Virus record (IMG/VR): IMGVR_UViG_3300027759_004177
Coordinates: 62,001 to 126,000 of that record
Strand: one strand, 5' to 3'
DNA length: 64,000 nucleotides
Source of the DNA: a virus
This document shows, in pieces, positions 55,885 to 63,674 of this stretch. The notes below the pieces were generated by a model. That model did not search any database. It worked only from the letters and a program-made list of their open reading frames with translations, and was not told the origin of the DNA. Position numbers and translations under genes: made by a program. Numbering within the stretch: position 1 is the stretch's first letter; each line of letters opens with the position of its first letter.

Positions 55885-56441
55885 TATGCTTGTTCCATTG
55901 CTCGTGCGTAGGTACGCTTTTCTAGTTTCAATGAGTGGTATATTGCTTGCACACCCTGTGCTTGGCTGACGCAATCTTCTAAGGCATTGTGTAGGCCTGT
56001 TTTGCCTTTTTCTCTAGGATCACCGTGTACTTGAAACAAGGTACGGCTATCACGTATTTGCCAGAACTGCCAAGGAGTGGGCCAACCCATCTGACGGTAA
56101 ATGTTTTCTAGGATAACAATGTCAAACGCAGGGCCTTGACACCAGATGGCATCAACACCAACTGTAAATTTATTTAATTGTCGATACATTGATTCCAGGC
56201 TAACACGGTTGCCTTCGCCCAAGGCTTCCTCGCGGACGTCTTCTGCTTGATTTGACCACCAGGCCAGTGTATCTTGTTGCACTTCTCGACCCAGGGCAAG
56301 CTGTTCATCCACGTCTATGCGTAAGTATAGGCTGTCGCTAAAACTATCGGGAGTGTAAGGATCGAACTTGACAGCACCCAGGGTGAGAATAGCACAGTCT
56401 GGGCGTGTTCCTAGTGATTCCAAATCTAACATTATGTCCAT
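55884..56441 (-). CDS. DEDDh 3'-5' exonuclease, DexA-like
   Basis: Protein of 185 aa. Exo I D-x-E (IMLDLESLG, residues 6-8), exo II region AIWCQGPAFDIVIL near 103, exo III HNALEDCVSQA near 155. Length and motif spacing fit T4 DexA-type exonucleases and the Rv2179c-like exoribonucleases. Likely trims DNA or RNA ends in phage replication. Promoter at 56448-56476. Confidence 0.85.
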   Translation of the reverse strand: MDIMLDLESLGTRPDCAILTLGAVKFDPYTPDSFSDSLYLRIDVDEQLALGREVQQDTLAWWSNQAEDVREEALGEGNRVSLESMYRQLNKFTVGVDAIWCQGPAFDIVILENIYRQMGWPTPWQFWQIRDSRTLFQVHGDPREKGKTGLHNALEDCVSQAQGVQAIYHSLKLEKRTYARAMEQA

Positions 56442-56447
56442 GTTAGT

Positions 56448-56476
56448 ATTATACTACATTAAGATTTTTTTGTCAA
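56448..56476 (-). promoter_or_regulatory. sigma70-like promoter for the exonuclease gene
   Basis: Full consensus TTGACA, 17 bases, TATAAT on the minus strand, inside the end of the cytidylyltransferase gene. Confidence 0.85.
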
Positions 56477-56938
56477 TAATTTCATGCTTTCGGCTTCCAC
56501 CACACGACTGCGTAGTCCCGAACTGGAAAATGAATGGTCACGACCGTTAAATATTGGCTGAATGTCACGGCGTTGACCCTCGTACTTACCGGTATACTCT
56601 TTGTCTTGGTATTCAACACCAAGTACTCGGATATCCAATGGAAGGATTAACAACAGGTCTACTAGATCCTGTTCTGTTTGATAAACCACCACTTCATCCA
56701 CATAACGGCAAGCAGCCAATTGAATTTGTCGTTCTACAATACTTTGTACAGGTTTATTCTTGGTGTCAGGTCGATCAATGGTGGGATCGGTTTGCAGGCC
56801 AGCGATCAAGTAGTCGCAATGATTCTTTGCTTCTGCCAACATGGCAATGTGTCCAGCGTGTAACATGTCGAAGGTGCTGAAGGTAATACCAATCTTCTTG
56901 CCATCGTCTTTGAGTTTACGAATGTGATTGAATATCAT
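56459..56938 (-). CDS. cytidylyltransferase-like nucleotidyltransferase
   Basis: Protein of 159 aa. GITFSTFDMLHAGHIAML contains the HxGH motif (HAGH, near residue 27), and SFSSSGLRSRV near 138 the second nucleotide-binding motif. Fits glycerol-phosphate or sugar-phosphate cytidylyltransferases (TagD/RfaE types). It would make a CDP- or ADP-activated precursor. ATGA overlap with ClpS. Confidence 0.85.
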   Translation of the reverse strand: MIFNHIRKLKDDGKKIGITFSTFDMLHAGHIAMLAEAKNHCDYLIAGLQTDPTIDRPDTKNKPVQSIVERQIQLAACRYVDEVVVYQTEQDLVDLLLILPLDIRVLGVEYQDKEYTGKYEGQRRDIQPIFNGRDHSFSSSGLRSRVVEAESMKLLTKKS

Positions 56939-57264
56939 CTGTCTTGTTCGATTTTGACTTGTAAAGGAAACCCGTTGTTGCGAGCCAGTAAGGTAACCTC
57001 AATGCCTTTTTGTTCGGCCATTTCGTAGGGTAATACTGCTACCACTGCTGAACCTTCTTCGTGTACCTTCATGGTCAATGACACAGCGGCGCCTTCATCA
57101 TAGTTGAATATGACCTTGAGTGTTTCTACTACAAATTCCTGCGTGGTCTGTTCATCGTTGATATAGATCACACGGAACTGTGGTGGCTCACCGATATTGA
57201 GCTTGGGTTCAATACGGGTACGCACTACCGACTGGGTTTTGGTTTTTGACATTGTTTCGCTCAT
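56935..57264 (-). CDS. clpS: ClpS adaptor protein
   Basis: Protein of 109 aa. Core PPQFRVIYINDEQTTQEFVVETLKVIF with the acidic N-degron pocket (N-D-E), then AVSLTMKVHEEGSAVVAVLPYEMAE. ClpS hands N-end-rule substrates to ClpA-ClpP and alters ClpAP choice. With phage ClpP and tmRNA it suggests redirected host proteolysis. Promoter at 57301-57329 and a leader hairpin. Confidence 0.9.
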   Translation of the reverse strand: MSETMSKTKTQSVVRTRIEPKLNIGEPPQFRVIYINDEQTTQEFVVETLKVIFNYDEGAAVSLTMKVHEEGSAVVAVLPYEMAEQKGIEVTLLARNNGFPLQVKIEQDR

Positions 57265-57275
57265 GATATTTTAAT

Positions 57276-57300
57276 AAGGGGAATAAGTTGCCTTCCCCTT
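57276..57300 (-). promoter_or_regulatory. 5' leader hairpin of the clpS transcript
   Basis: AAGGGGAA/TTCCCCTT (8 bp, 9-base loop) immediately after the -10 box, so at the transcript 5' end. Without a T-run it is unlikely to be a terminator. Confidence 0.55.
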
Positions 57301-57329
57301 ATTATACACACCTATTACTTATTTTGCAA
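57301..57329 (-). promoter_or_regulatory. sigma70-like promoter of clpS
   Basis: TTGCAA, 17 bases, TATAAT on the minus strand. Confidence 0.7.
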
Positions 57330-57771
57330 ACGTAATGGCAATTTTTTTAGGTTTTTGTTCTTCAGGAACAATGTGCTCTAAAGCAATGGCCAAGATACCG
57401 TTTTTGATTGTGGCACCTTTGACTTCGGTGTTGTCGGCCAAACGGAATGTGCGTTCAAAGTTACGAGTTGAAAGACCTTTGTGTAGGTATTCAATCTCTT
57501 CGTTTTTGGCAGCCTGTTCGCCACGAACAGTCAATACGCTGTCCTTTAGTTCAACATCAATTTCGCTTTCGGCAAAACCAGCAACTGCGATTTCAATCAC
57601 ATGGTGTTGGTCGTCCAAGCGAATAACATTGTGTGGGGGATAGTTATCACTTTTGCTGTTGGCAAATCCGCGATTTAGTTCATTGAACAAACTGTCAAAG
57701 CCAACGGTATGGCGATGAATTTGGTTAACGAATGTGGGTAAATCGAGTGTGTGAAGTGTAATGTTTGTCAT
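57319..57771 (-). CDS. Hsp20/alpha-crystallin small heat-shock protein
   Basis: Protein of 150 aa, IbpA-like: N-terminal FDSLFNELNRGF, alpha-crystallin domain 40-130 with DDQHHVIEIAVAGFAESEIDVEL, LHKGLSTRNFERTFRLAD and NGILAIALEHIVPEEQKPKKIAI (I-x-I-type end). ATP-independent holdase chaperone. T4-like aquatic phages often carry one. AAGGAGAAAACAA ribosome site. Confidence 0.93.
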   Translation of the reverse strand: MTNITLHTLDLPTFVNQIHRHTVGFDSLFNELNRGFANSKSDNYPPHNVIRLDDQHHVIEIAVAGFAESEIDVELKDSVLTVRGEQAAKNEEIEYLHKGLSTRNFERTFRLADNTEVKGATIKNGILAIALEHIVPEEQKPKKIAITFAK

Positions 57772-57837
57772 TTGTTTTCTCCTTAATTAAGCAAGTATGA
57801 CTTTAATGTAGACCCCACCCGGGCATCTACATAAGTA

Positions 57838-57866
57838 TTTATACAGGATTTTTCACCGATTGTCAA
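57838..57866 (-). promoter_or_regulatory. sigma70-like promoter of hsp20, merged with a late word
   Basis: TTGACA, 17 bases, TATAAA; the -10 box is part of an exact TATAAATA (57843-57836), so both promoter classes may use it. Confidence 0.7.
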
Positions 57867-58847
57867 ATGTATCCTTATAATTTATTCAACCCAAAAAAAC
57901 AAATATTACCCATAGTTGTCAATGGCTACGGGTTACCCGGTGATGACCAACGACCGGAAATCCTAGAACAAATTGCCACGAATCCCAGTGCTGAATTAAT
58001 CATATTTGATAAAAGTCTTGGGCCAGAAGATAACGAATTAGAATACCTGGATTGGATAGCAGGATTAAATTTACAACAGGAGTTTATTGTTGCAACATCA
58101 AACTATCGCTATCATTTCGATAAACATGCTAAAATTGTACATTTGCCCAGATACTATGCTAGTATGTTGCGAGATCCAAACAATCAACGGCCTGACATTA
58201 CAACTATTAGACCATATCCGATAAGTTGTTTGACCAAAAATCCTTGGACTCACAAAACATTAAATTTTGTGGCCATGAGCAAACAGCCATGGTTTGATCA
58301 GGTACAAAAAAGTTTTGGGTGGATCTATCCAGAAATATCTGAACAGTATGATTATCTCAGCACAGACGTTTTGAATATGATCACTGCACAAGACGCCGAC
58401 TATTTGCGTTCAATTTATCCGCTTAGACTAAATGCAGAAGACGACATGGACAAATTTGAAAGCAATGCCTGTCCTACATATCAAACCTGTTACATAGATT
58501 ACTTGCCCGAAAGTCGTACTGAAAATACATTCATCAGTGAAAAAACTTGGAAACCCATATTCTCTGGGCAGTTGTTTTTGATATTGGGATCAGTAGGAAC
58601 TATCGAGTATCTTAGAGCAATTGGTGTAGATGTGTTTGATGACATCGTCGATCATGCGTACGATCAAGAACCCAATTTAGAAACGAAGATTGCCATGCTA
58701 ATGACGGCAATTACCAATTTGTTAGCACAGGATTTAGATCAGATTTGGGCAGATACATACCACCGCCGTCAAAAAAATCTGGATCTTGTGTATAGTCCAG
58801 CGTTTCAACAATGTATGTTTGCTGATATTGCTAGTAGAGTTTCTTAG
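57867..58847 (+). CDS. fucosyltransferase-like glycosyltransferase (copy 3)
   Basis: Protein of 326 aa. TFISEKTWKPIFSGQLFLILGSVGTIEYLRAIGVDVFDDIVDHAYDQE near residues 225-270 is the same block as in copies 1 and 2. No ribosome site; the ATG lies next to the hsp20 promoter. Its 3' end overlaps the S21 gene by 17 bases. Plus-strand insert among minus-strand genes. Confidence 0.65.
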   Translation: MYPYNLFNPKKQILPIVVNGYGLPGDDQRPEILEQIATNPSAELIIFDKSLGPEDNELEYLDWIAGLNLQQEFIVATSNYRYHFDKHAKIVHLPRYYASMLRDPNNQRPDITTIRPYPISCLTKNPWTHKTLNFVAMSKQPWFDQVQKSFGWIYPEISEQYDYLSTDVLNMITAQDADYLRSIYPLRLNAEDDMDKFESNACPTYQTCYIDYLPESRTENTFISEKTWKPIFSGQLFLILGSVGTIEYLRAIGVDVFDDIVDHAYDQEPNLETKIAMLMTAITNLLAQDLDQIWADTYHRRQKNLDLVYSPAFQQCMFADIASRVS

Positions 58848-59082
58848 GAAGCGATTCGCTAGCTAGTTTTTTGCGCCAACGATTCTTGGCTGCTGCTTTG
58901 GCTTTCTTGCGACGTGTGGTAGGTTTTTCGTAAGTTTCACGCTCTTTGAGTTCACGAAGCAGGCCGGATTCCAGCACTTTCTTCTTGAATTTACGTAGAG
59001 CTTTTTCTACAGGTTCACCTTCACGCAATGTGACTGTGTTACCTCTACAAACGATTGGACCGCCTTTTGGTGTGTATGCCAT
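58831..59082 (-). CDS. rpsU: 30S ribosomal protein S21
   Basis: Protein of 83 aa. RGNTVTLREGEPVEKALRKFKKKVLESGLLRELKERE then Y-E-K-P-x-x-R-R-K-K, the S21 signature with a basic tail. In bacteria S21 helps the 30S subunit start translation; phage copies could replace the host protein and favour phage mRNAs. AATAAATA upstream and no obvious ribosome site. Confidence 0.95.
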   Translation of the reverse strand: MAYTPKGGPIVCRGNTVTLREGEPVEKALRKFKKKVLESGLLRELKERETYEKPTTRRKKAKAAAKNRWRKKLASESLPKKLY

Positions 59083-59088
59083 AGTTGT

Positions 59089-59379
59089 TTATTTATTGAA
59101 GTAGTCTTCAGGTTGAGTTAATTCTTGATCTGTGCCGAACTTGATGGTAGGACACAGTACAGGTACTTCTGCATCAGCCGCTTGTAAAATGGTTTCTGCA
59201 CGTTGGACTGCTTGGCCTAACCAATACACGTCTCGCATGTCTGTATGATAAAAGTAAACATTATAGGCACGACTGCTGTTTCTGCAAGCATCGGCACAGG
59301 ATTTGATTTGTTCTTCAGTGGCGTTGACCACTAGTACTGTTTCGATTAGGTCGGGCGGGGTAATAAAGTTACTATGCAT
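59089..59379 (-). CDS. small phage hypothetical protein
   Basis: Protein of 96 aa with SCADACRNSSRAYNVYFYHTDMRD in the middle, alpha/beta. Overlaps the membrane protein stop by 8 bases. Similar short proteins occur in T4-like aquatic phages. Function unknown. Confidence 0.6.
   Translation of the reverse strand: MHSNFITPPDLIETVLVVNATEEQIKSCADACRNSSRAYNVYFYHTDMRDVYWLGQAVQRAETILQAADAEVPVLCPTIKFGTDQELTQPEDYFNK
59090..59097 (-). promoter_or_regulatory. late promoter word AATAAATA
   Basis: Seven of eight bases of TATAAATA, 7 bases upstream of the S21 start. Confidence 0.5.
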
Positions 59380-61003
59380 TTTTCCTTAGGTATTCAGCAA
59401 TCTGTTCACGTTCTACATCTGTCAAGGTATCGGCGTCATATCTATTGGCTTCGATTTCTTCGATCAAATGACGAATATACGCTTCTTCATAAGCATACAC
59501 GTCTGTAGAGCTTTTGTCAACCTCGATCCACTTCTTTTCGTTGAACTTGTATAACCGATTTGGCAAATAATCAGTTCTCAAATAAACATCACCTTTTTGT
59601 GGGTTGGCAGGGAACTCATTGCCAAATCCGGTGTTGGCGGCCTTGCCCAATTGTGGTGCGTTGTCTGCCTGTATGGGTGCTGAATACATGGCACCACGGC
59701 CTGCGCCGGGTACGGCTTCAGCGGCTCTGGGGTTTGGTGTGTCAACAACCACTACCGGTTCTGTTTTAGGTTCTTCTTTGGCCATGACCAGGTCTTCCAT
59801 AAATGGATCTGTTTTTTCATCTAAATCGTAATATTCATCTTTGAGAAACGCTTTTGCTTGTTTCTCGCCTTCGTCGTCGACTTCAGCCTGTATATAAGGA
59901 GTACTTACCAACCCGGTAGGTGAAACACCGGTACCTTTAAATGGTTTGTGATCTTCATCAATCGGTGTGTCTTCTACAACCAGACTGCCTTCGGTATAGT
60001 CTGCTCGACTATCCTCAGCGGCTTCGGCCAACATGGCATTTACATCATTGATGTCGGTATATTCTTCTGGGGGTTCAGCAGTATTGAATGCTGGACCAGT
60101 TTGCACCCAGGTGCCGTCGGGCAACTTGACACCTTCAAAGTCCGGGGCATCATCTTTGATAAAGCGGCGTCGAATCTTTTCTGTGAATTGTGTAAATCGA
60201 TTTGGCTTTGCGTCTGTGGCAACAGGTTCATCTGCATCCTCTCCACGTGCCCAACGAATACTTTGTTGTGCAGCCAAGATCAGCACCAGGGCTAGTGGAT
60301 CAAACACAGCAACAATCATGATGATGACCCAGACCACTGCTTGTTCCAGCAGGTTGGCATCAGGATTGTCACCATAGATCAGTTTGGCAATATATTTGAT
60401 AGGACCCACTTCGGCTTCGACCTTGCGTACTTCAGCGGCAATCGGAGCACGTTGATCATTCAGTCGGACAATTTCCGTTTGTGCTCGAGCTATTTCATTT
60501 TGTAAGTTTGTGCGTTCACGTGCTTGACTGCGACGTATGGCAGTGGCTTTATCGGCACCAGATTCTGTGGTACTACGACTCATGGTTTGATCAACTGCGG
60601 CATCCATTTGTTGTAGAGCACGACGAGCCGAATCAATGTTGTCTCGCTGGATTTTTATTTTTTCATCGTAAATGGCAATCTTGCCCAGTACATCACCTGA
60701 AATCAAATTTTGATCGTTGTGTGCTTTGCTTAGGAAACCAAAGATACCCATTGAGGTAATAAACATTAGTAGTATAACAGCAGGCAGCAGATACAGTTTA
60801 AATGTAAGGCTGGCTCGTTCCCAGTTGTTCTTTAACCATACCGCGGCAACTACTTTGCCTAGTTCTAGGCTGCCGCCCATGATCAAGATGGGAATCACTG
60901 CTCCGGAGAATATGGCCGCCAGGCCGACTATGCTGTAGTATGCACCTACAACTTCAATCAGTAATGCAACAAATAGGGTGAAGTAACCAAATATCATAGT
61001 CAA
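59372..61003 (-). CDS. membrane protein with periplasmic-type coiled coil
   Basis: Protein of 543 aa. Helices near 5-25, 30-50, 70-90, then a coiled coil 115-200 (ARRALQQMDAAVDQ, EIVRLNDQRAPIAAEVRKVEAEV), a further helix near 222-245 (WVIIMIVAVFDPLALVLILAA) and a long acidic, disordered tail ending with an EREQIAEYLRK helix. The family occurs in large T4-like phages without known function; it may reorganise the host membrane. Promoter at 61028-61056. Confidence 0.7.
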   Translation of the reverse strand: MTMIFGYFTLFVALLIEVVGAYYSIVGLAAIFSGAVIPILIMGGSLELGKVVAAVWLKNNWERASLTFKLYLLPAVILLMFITSMGIFGFLSKAHNDQNLISGDVLGKIAIYDEKIKIQRDNIDSARRALQQMDAAVDQTMSRSTTESGADKATAIRRSQARERTNLQNEIARAQTEIVRLNDQRAPIAAEVRKVEAEVGPIKYIAKLIYGDNPDANLLEQAVVWVIIMIVAVFDPLALVLILAAQQSIRWARGEDADEPVATDAKPNRFTQFTEKIRRRFIKDDAPDFEGVKLPDGTWVQTGPAFNTAEPPEEYTDINDVNAMLAEAAEDSRADYTEGSLVVEDTPIDEDHKPFKGTGVSPTGLVSTPYIQAEVDDEGEKQAKAFLKDEYYDLDEKTDPFMEDLVMAKEEPKTEPVVVVDTPNPRAAEAVPGAGRGAMYSAPIQADNAPQLGKAANTGFGNEFPANPQKGDVYLRTDYLPNRLYKFNEKKWIEVDKSSTDVYAYEEAYIRHLIEEIEANRYDADTLTDVEREQIAEYLRKNA

Positions 61004-61027
61004 ATATTTAAGAGTTTTAGCTCAGTA

Positions 61028-61056
61028 ATAATACTACAATAAATGGTGTTTGTCAA
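61028..61056 (-). promoter_or_regulatory. sigma70-like promoter
   Basis: TTGACA, 17 bases, TATTAT on the minus strand. Confidence 0.7.
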
Positions 61057-61065
61057 TGAAAATGG

Positions 61066-62793
61066 TTAAGTAATCTCTTGCCAACCAATTTGTGCCAAGA
61101 CATCTGCGTTGTTTGATGTTGCTGCCATGGCCAGTGTGATTATATCGCTAACTCCTGCCAGTGTTCTACCTAATTGAAAGGCAAACGCATCTGCCCCCAG
61201 TTCGGAAAGTTCTCTACTGCTGACATAGCCGGCCTGTAGTTCCGTGCCGCCTGATAAGGCAGTTGCGGCTGTGTCATATTCTACTGTTCCCGAACTACTG
61301 GTTCCTGCCCAGTTGGCATTAGTTAGGGTAGGATTTAATACCAATTTCCAACGATAGTAGTTTACAGTAGGACTTAGTACATCCACTTGTCTGGGCAACA
61401 CAATAGCATCTAATCTTGTGCTGTCCAATCTGATACTAACTACGGGATAGTATGTTCCTGCCGAAGATAGTCTCAATACCGAAGTACCACGCCCGGCTGT
61501 TTCACTGTAAGTAAAAGCATTGTATCCACCTTCACTGATAACTGTGGAACAAATTTGTCGCATCATACTGTCACCACTGGTACCTGCTGTGTTTGTTATT
61601 TCATAACGCACTGGCAATATTGCAGTGGTCATATATGTAGTGGTATTGCCTGCTACGTTGGCATGATGGAACGTATGGCACAGCACATAGGCACCGTTGA
61701 CGACAAAACCACAACGAACAGAGCCCACGCCTAACCATTCTATATCTGTCCAAAATATCTGTGTTCTATCTACATTTAATGCGGCAAATGGATTGTCCCA
61801 AGCATCTTGTCTTATCCTATCCTCAACCAACGCACCACTACTGTAACTTCTTATTACCAAATAGTTATAGGCACCATCGTTTTCAAAGTAGATACCATTG
61901 TTGGTAGTAAAATACCCCACACGTTGACGTAGATTGGTCTTGGGTGTGTTCATACAGAAAGTTGTTAGCACCAACAGACTTTTACCTGGTTGATAAGGAA
62001 ATACTCTTTTTGTTTCTCTTATGACACTAGATCCACTGATGGCAGTTACGTTCAATAGGTATGTGGAACTATCAGCATCATATACTACTGTTCCACCAGT
62101 GGCATTGACATTACTAAAATCACTGTGATCGTAGTATCTTGCTTTGCTGTCGAACAATGTGTATGGTTCGCTGACACGCAGTCTACCAAACGCATCAGTT
62201 GATCCTGAGCCTAGGGTAAATGTACTGGTTCCTGTTAATGTAGCAGTTACATTGCCATCTACTGTAATACTGCCACCGCCATCAGCAATGTTTACATTAC
62301 CGGTAACACCGGGCATTTGTGTAATGCTCACATTGCCAGTGATACCTGGCAGTTGACCAATGTTTACATTACCACTCACTCCTACGGTGCCTGTGATGGC
62401 TGGTAGTGTTGTTATAGCAACTATGTTGCCCAAGATTGCAACGTTACCTGTGACGCTAACATTGCCTGTGATTGAGGGCAAGGTTGTTATACCAGTGATG
62501 TTGCCCGTAACAGTAACATTAGCGTTGCCGGTTGTTACCCAAGGTGTTGTACCTTGATTGACAACCAACACATTGCCAACAAGATACACCGGTATACGTT
62601 GTGCTTCGGTGTTGTTGACTCTAACAGCATCAAGTACATTGACATTACCACTTACTGTGATGTTGTCAGACCCAAGGGTCACACGTAGGTGTGGTTCACC
62701 TGATGTATCATAGGTTAATGCTTTGTGAACATTTAATAGGTTAGGTTCATTGGGATGAACGTAGTTGGTGCTGTTAGGATTCTGTACGCCCAT
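61066..62793 (-). CDS. tail-fibre/baseplate protein with TGNV repeats
   Basis: Protein of 575 aa. Residues 40-195 hold about ten short repeats of the type T-G-N-V-x-I/V (ITGNVSVTGNV, LPGITGNVSITQMPGV), a triple-beta-helix-like shaft. The rest (SDAFGRLRVSEPYTLFDSK.. onwards) is a conserved phage structural domain common in T4-like fibres. Virion surface. One-base overlap with 62793-63674. Confidence 0.8.
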   Translation of the reverse strand: MGVQNPNSTNYVHPNEPNLLNVHKALTYDTSGEPHLRVTLGSDNITVSGNVNVLDAVRVNNTEAQRIPVYLVGNVLVVNQGTTPWVTTGNANVTVTGNITGITTLPSITGNVSVTGNVAILGNIVAITTLPAITGTVGVSGNVNIGQLPGITGNVSITQMPGVTGNVNIADGGGSITVDGNVTATLTGTSTFTLGSGSTDAFGRLRVSEPYTLFDSKARYYDHSDFSNVNATGGTVVYDADSSTYLLNVTAISGSSVIRETKRVFPYQPGKSLLVLTTFCMNTPKTNLRQRVGYFTTNNGIYFENDGAYNYLVIRSYSSGALVEDRIRQDAWDNPFAALNVDRTQIFWTDIEWLGVGSVRCGFVVNGAYVLCHTFHHANVAGNTTTYMTTAILPVRYEITNTAGTSGDSMMRQICSTVISEGGYNAFTYSETAGRGTSVLRLSSAGTYYPVVSIRLDSTRLDAIVLPRQVDVLSPTVNYYRWKLVLNPTLTNANWAGTSSSGTVEYDTAATALSGGTELQAGYVSSRELSELGADAFAFQLGRTLAGVSDIITLAMAATSNNADVLAQIGWQEIT

Positions 62794-63674
62794 TACACTT
62801 TGATACCAATAAAGATTTGACTTTGTCTACCTGCCGCCCAGGTGTTGCTGTTAGTGGATCCGTATCCAGTGTTGATTGCTGAACGTGTACCAGCATCTAG
62901 GGCTGATGCATCGTATGTTACCAATACCACAATGCGGCCACTGGCCACACTGGTCAGTGCCGATGACAATGCTGTTAAATTGGCAGGACTAATGTATGTA
63001 TCATATTGAGTGGCTGCTGTGACAACATCACCATATGAATCTAACACTACCAAGTTGTGGCCACGGCCATATGGGTTTGGTGCATCACCTTGACGTAGTA
63101 CTTCAATGTCGTTGACCACTACTCTAGCAGGTTGAAAACTGGGAACATCATAGGTTGATGATTCTGCATAAATCTTGTTGCCACTCACATACTGTGTGGT
63201 TGATATTGCTGTGGTTGTGCCAAATGCTTCGTAGAATGTAAAAGCACTGACAGTAGAAATCCATGGACGACCCACGGTTAATCCGCTGGTGTTGGGATTG
63301 TTAACTATGGCATTGTTGTTGTATTGTGTTGGCAACGCAGAAAGATCATAAGTTGCTCTTGCTTCACCACTGGCAACTCGGTCCAGGGCGGCCAAATCCA
63401 GTTTGGCTTTTTGTTTGAGTTCTTTGGTGGCAAGACGACCAATTTTATTGTTTGTACGCAGTCTAGTTCCAGAGACGATACCAAGACTGGACAATGTTGC
63501 TGATCCACTGGCCACGGATCCATTTAATACTATATCATACCAGGTGCTGTCAAAACCACGTGCTGAATTAACGGCTGTTTTTAATTGGTTGATAGTTTGA
63601 GCATTGTCGATAGTGTAACTGTCGTACAAAGCTGTGTTTAATAAACTTTGAACTGTGATGGTGATGTTGGCCAT
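62793..63674 (-). CDS. tail protein with ubiquitin-like and ILEI/FAM3-like domains
   Basis: Protein of 293 aa. Residues 1-75 look ubiquitin-like (MANITITVQSLLNTAL, TINQLKTAVNSARGFDSTWYDIVLNG). Residues 185-293 fit the ILEI/FAM3 lectin-like domain: GRGHNLVVLDSYGDVVTAATQYDTY and GRIVVLVTYDASALDAGTRSAINTGYGS. Such domains occur on phage fibres and may bind glycans. Co-translated with the fibre gene. Confidence 0.7.
   Translation of the reverse strand: MANITITVQSLLNTALYDSYTIDNAQTINQLKTAVNSARGFDSTWYDIVLNGSVASGSATLSSLGIVSGTRLRTNNKIGRLATKELKQKAKLDLAALDRVASGEARATYDLSALPTQYNNNAIVNNPNTSGLTVGRPWISTVSAFTFYEAFGTTTAISTTQYVSGNKIYAESSTYDVPSFQPARVVVNDIEVLRQGDAPNPYGRGHNLVVLDSYGDVVTAATQYDTYISPANLTALSSALTSVASGRIVVLVTYDASALDAGTRSAINTGYGSTNSNTWAAGRQSQIFIGIKV

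Noticed and set aside
62140-62700. Short regular repeats suggesting a CRISPR array
   Set aside because: Repeats are in frame, imperfect and encode the TGNV shaft of a tail fibre; no uniform spacers.
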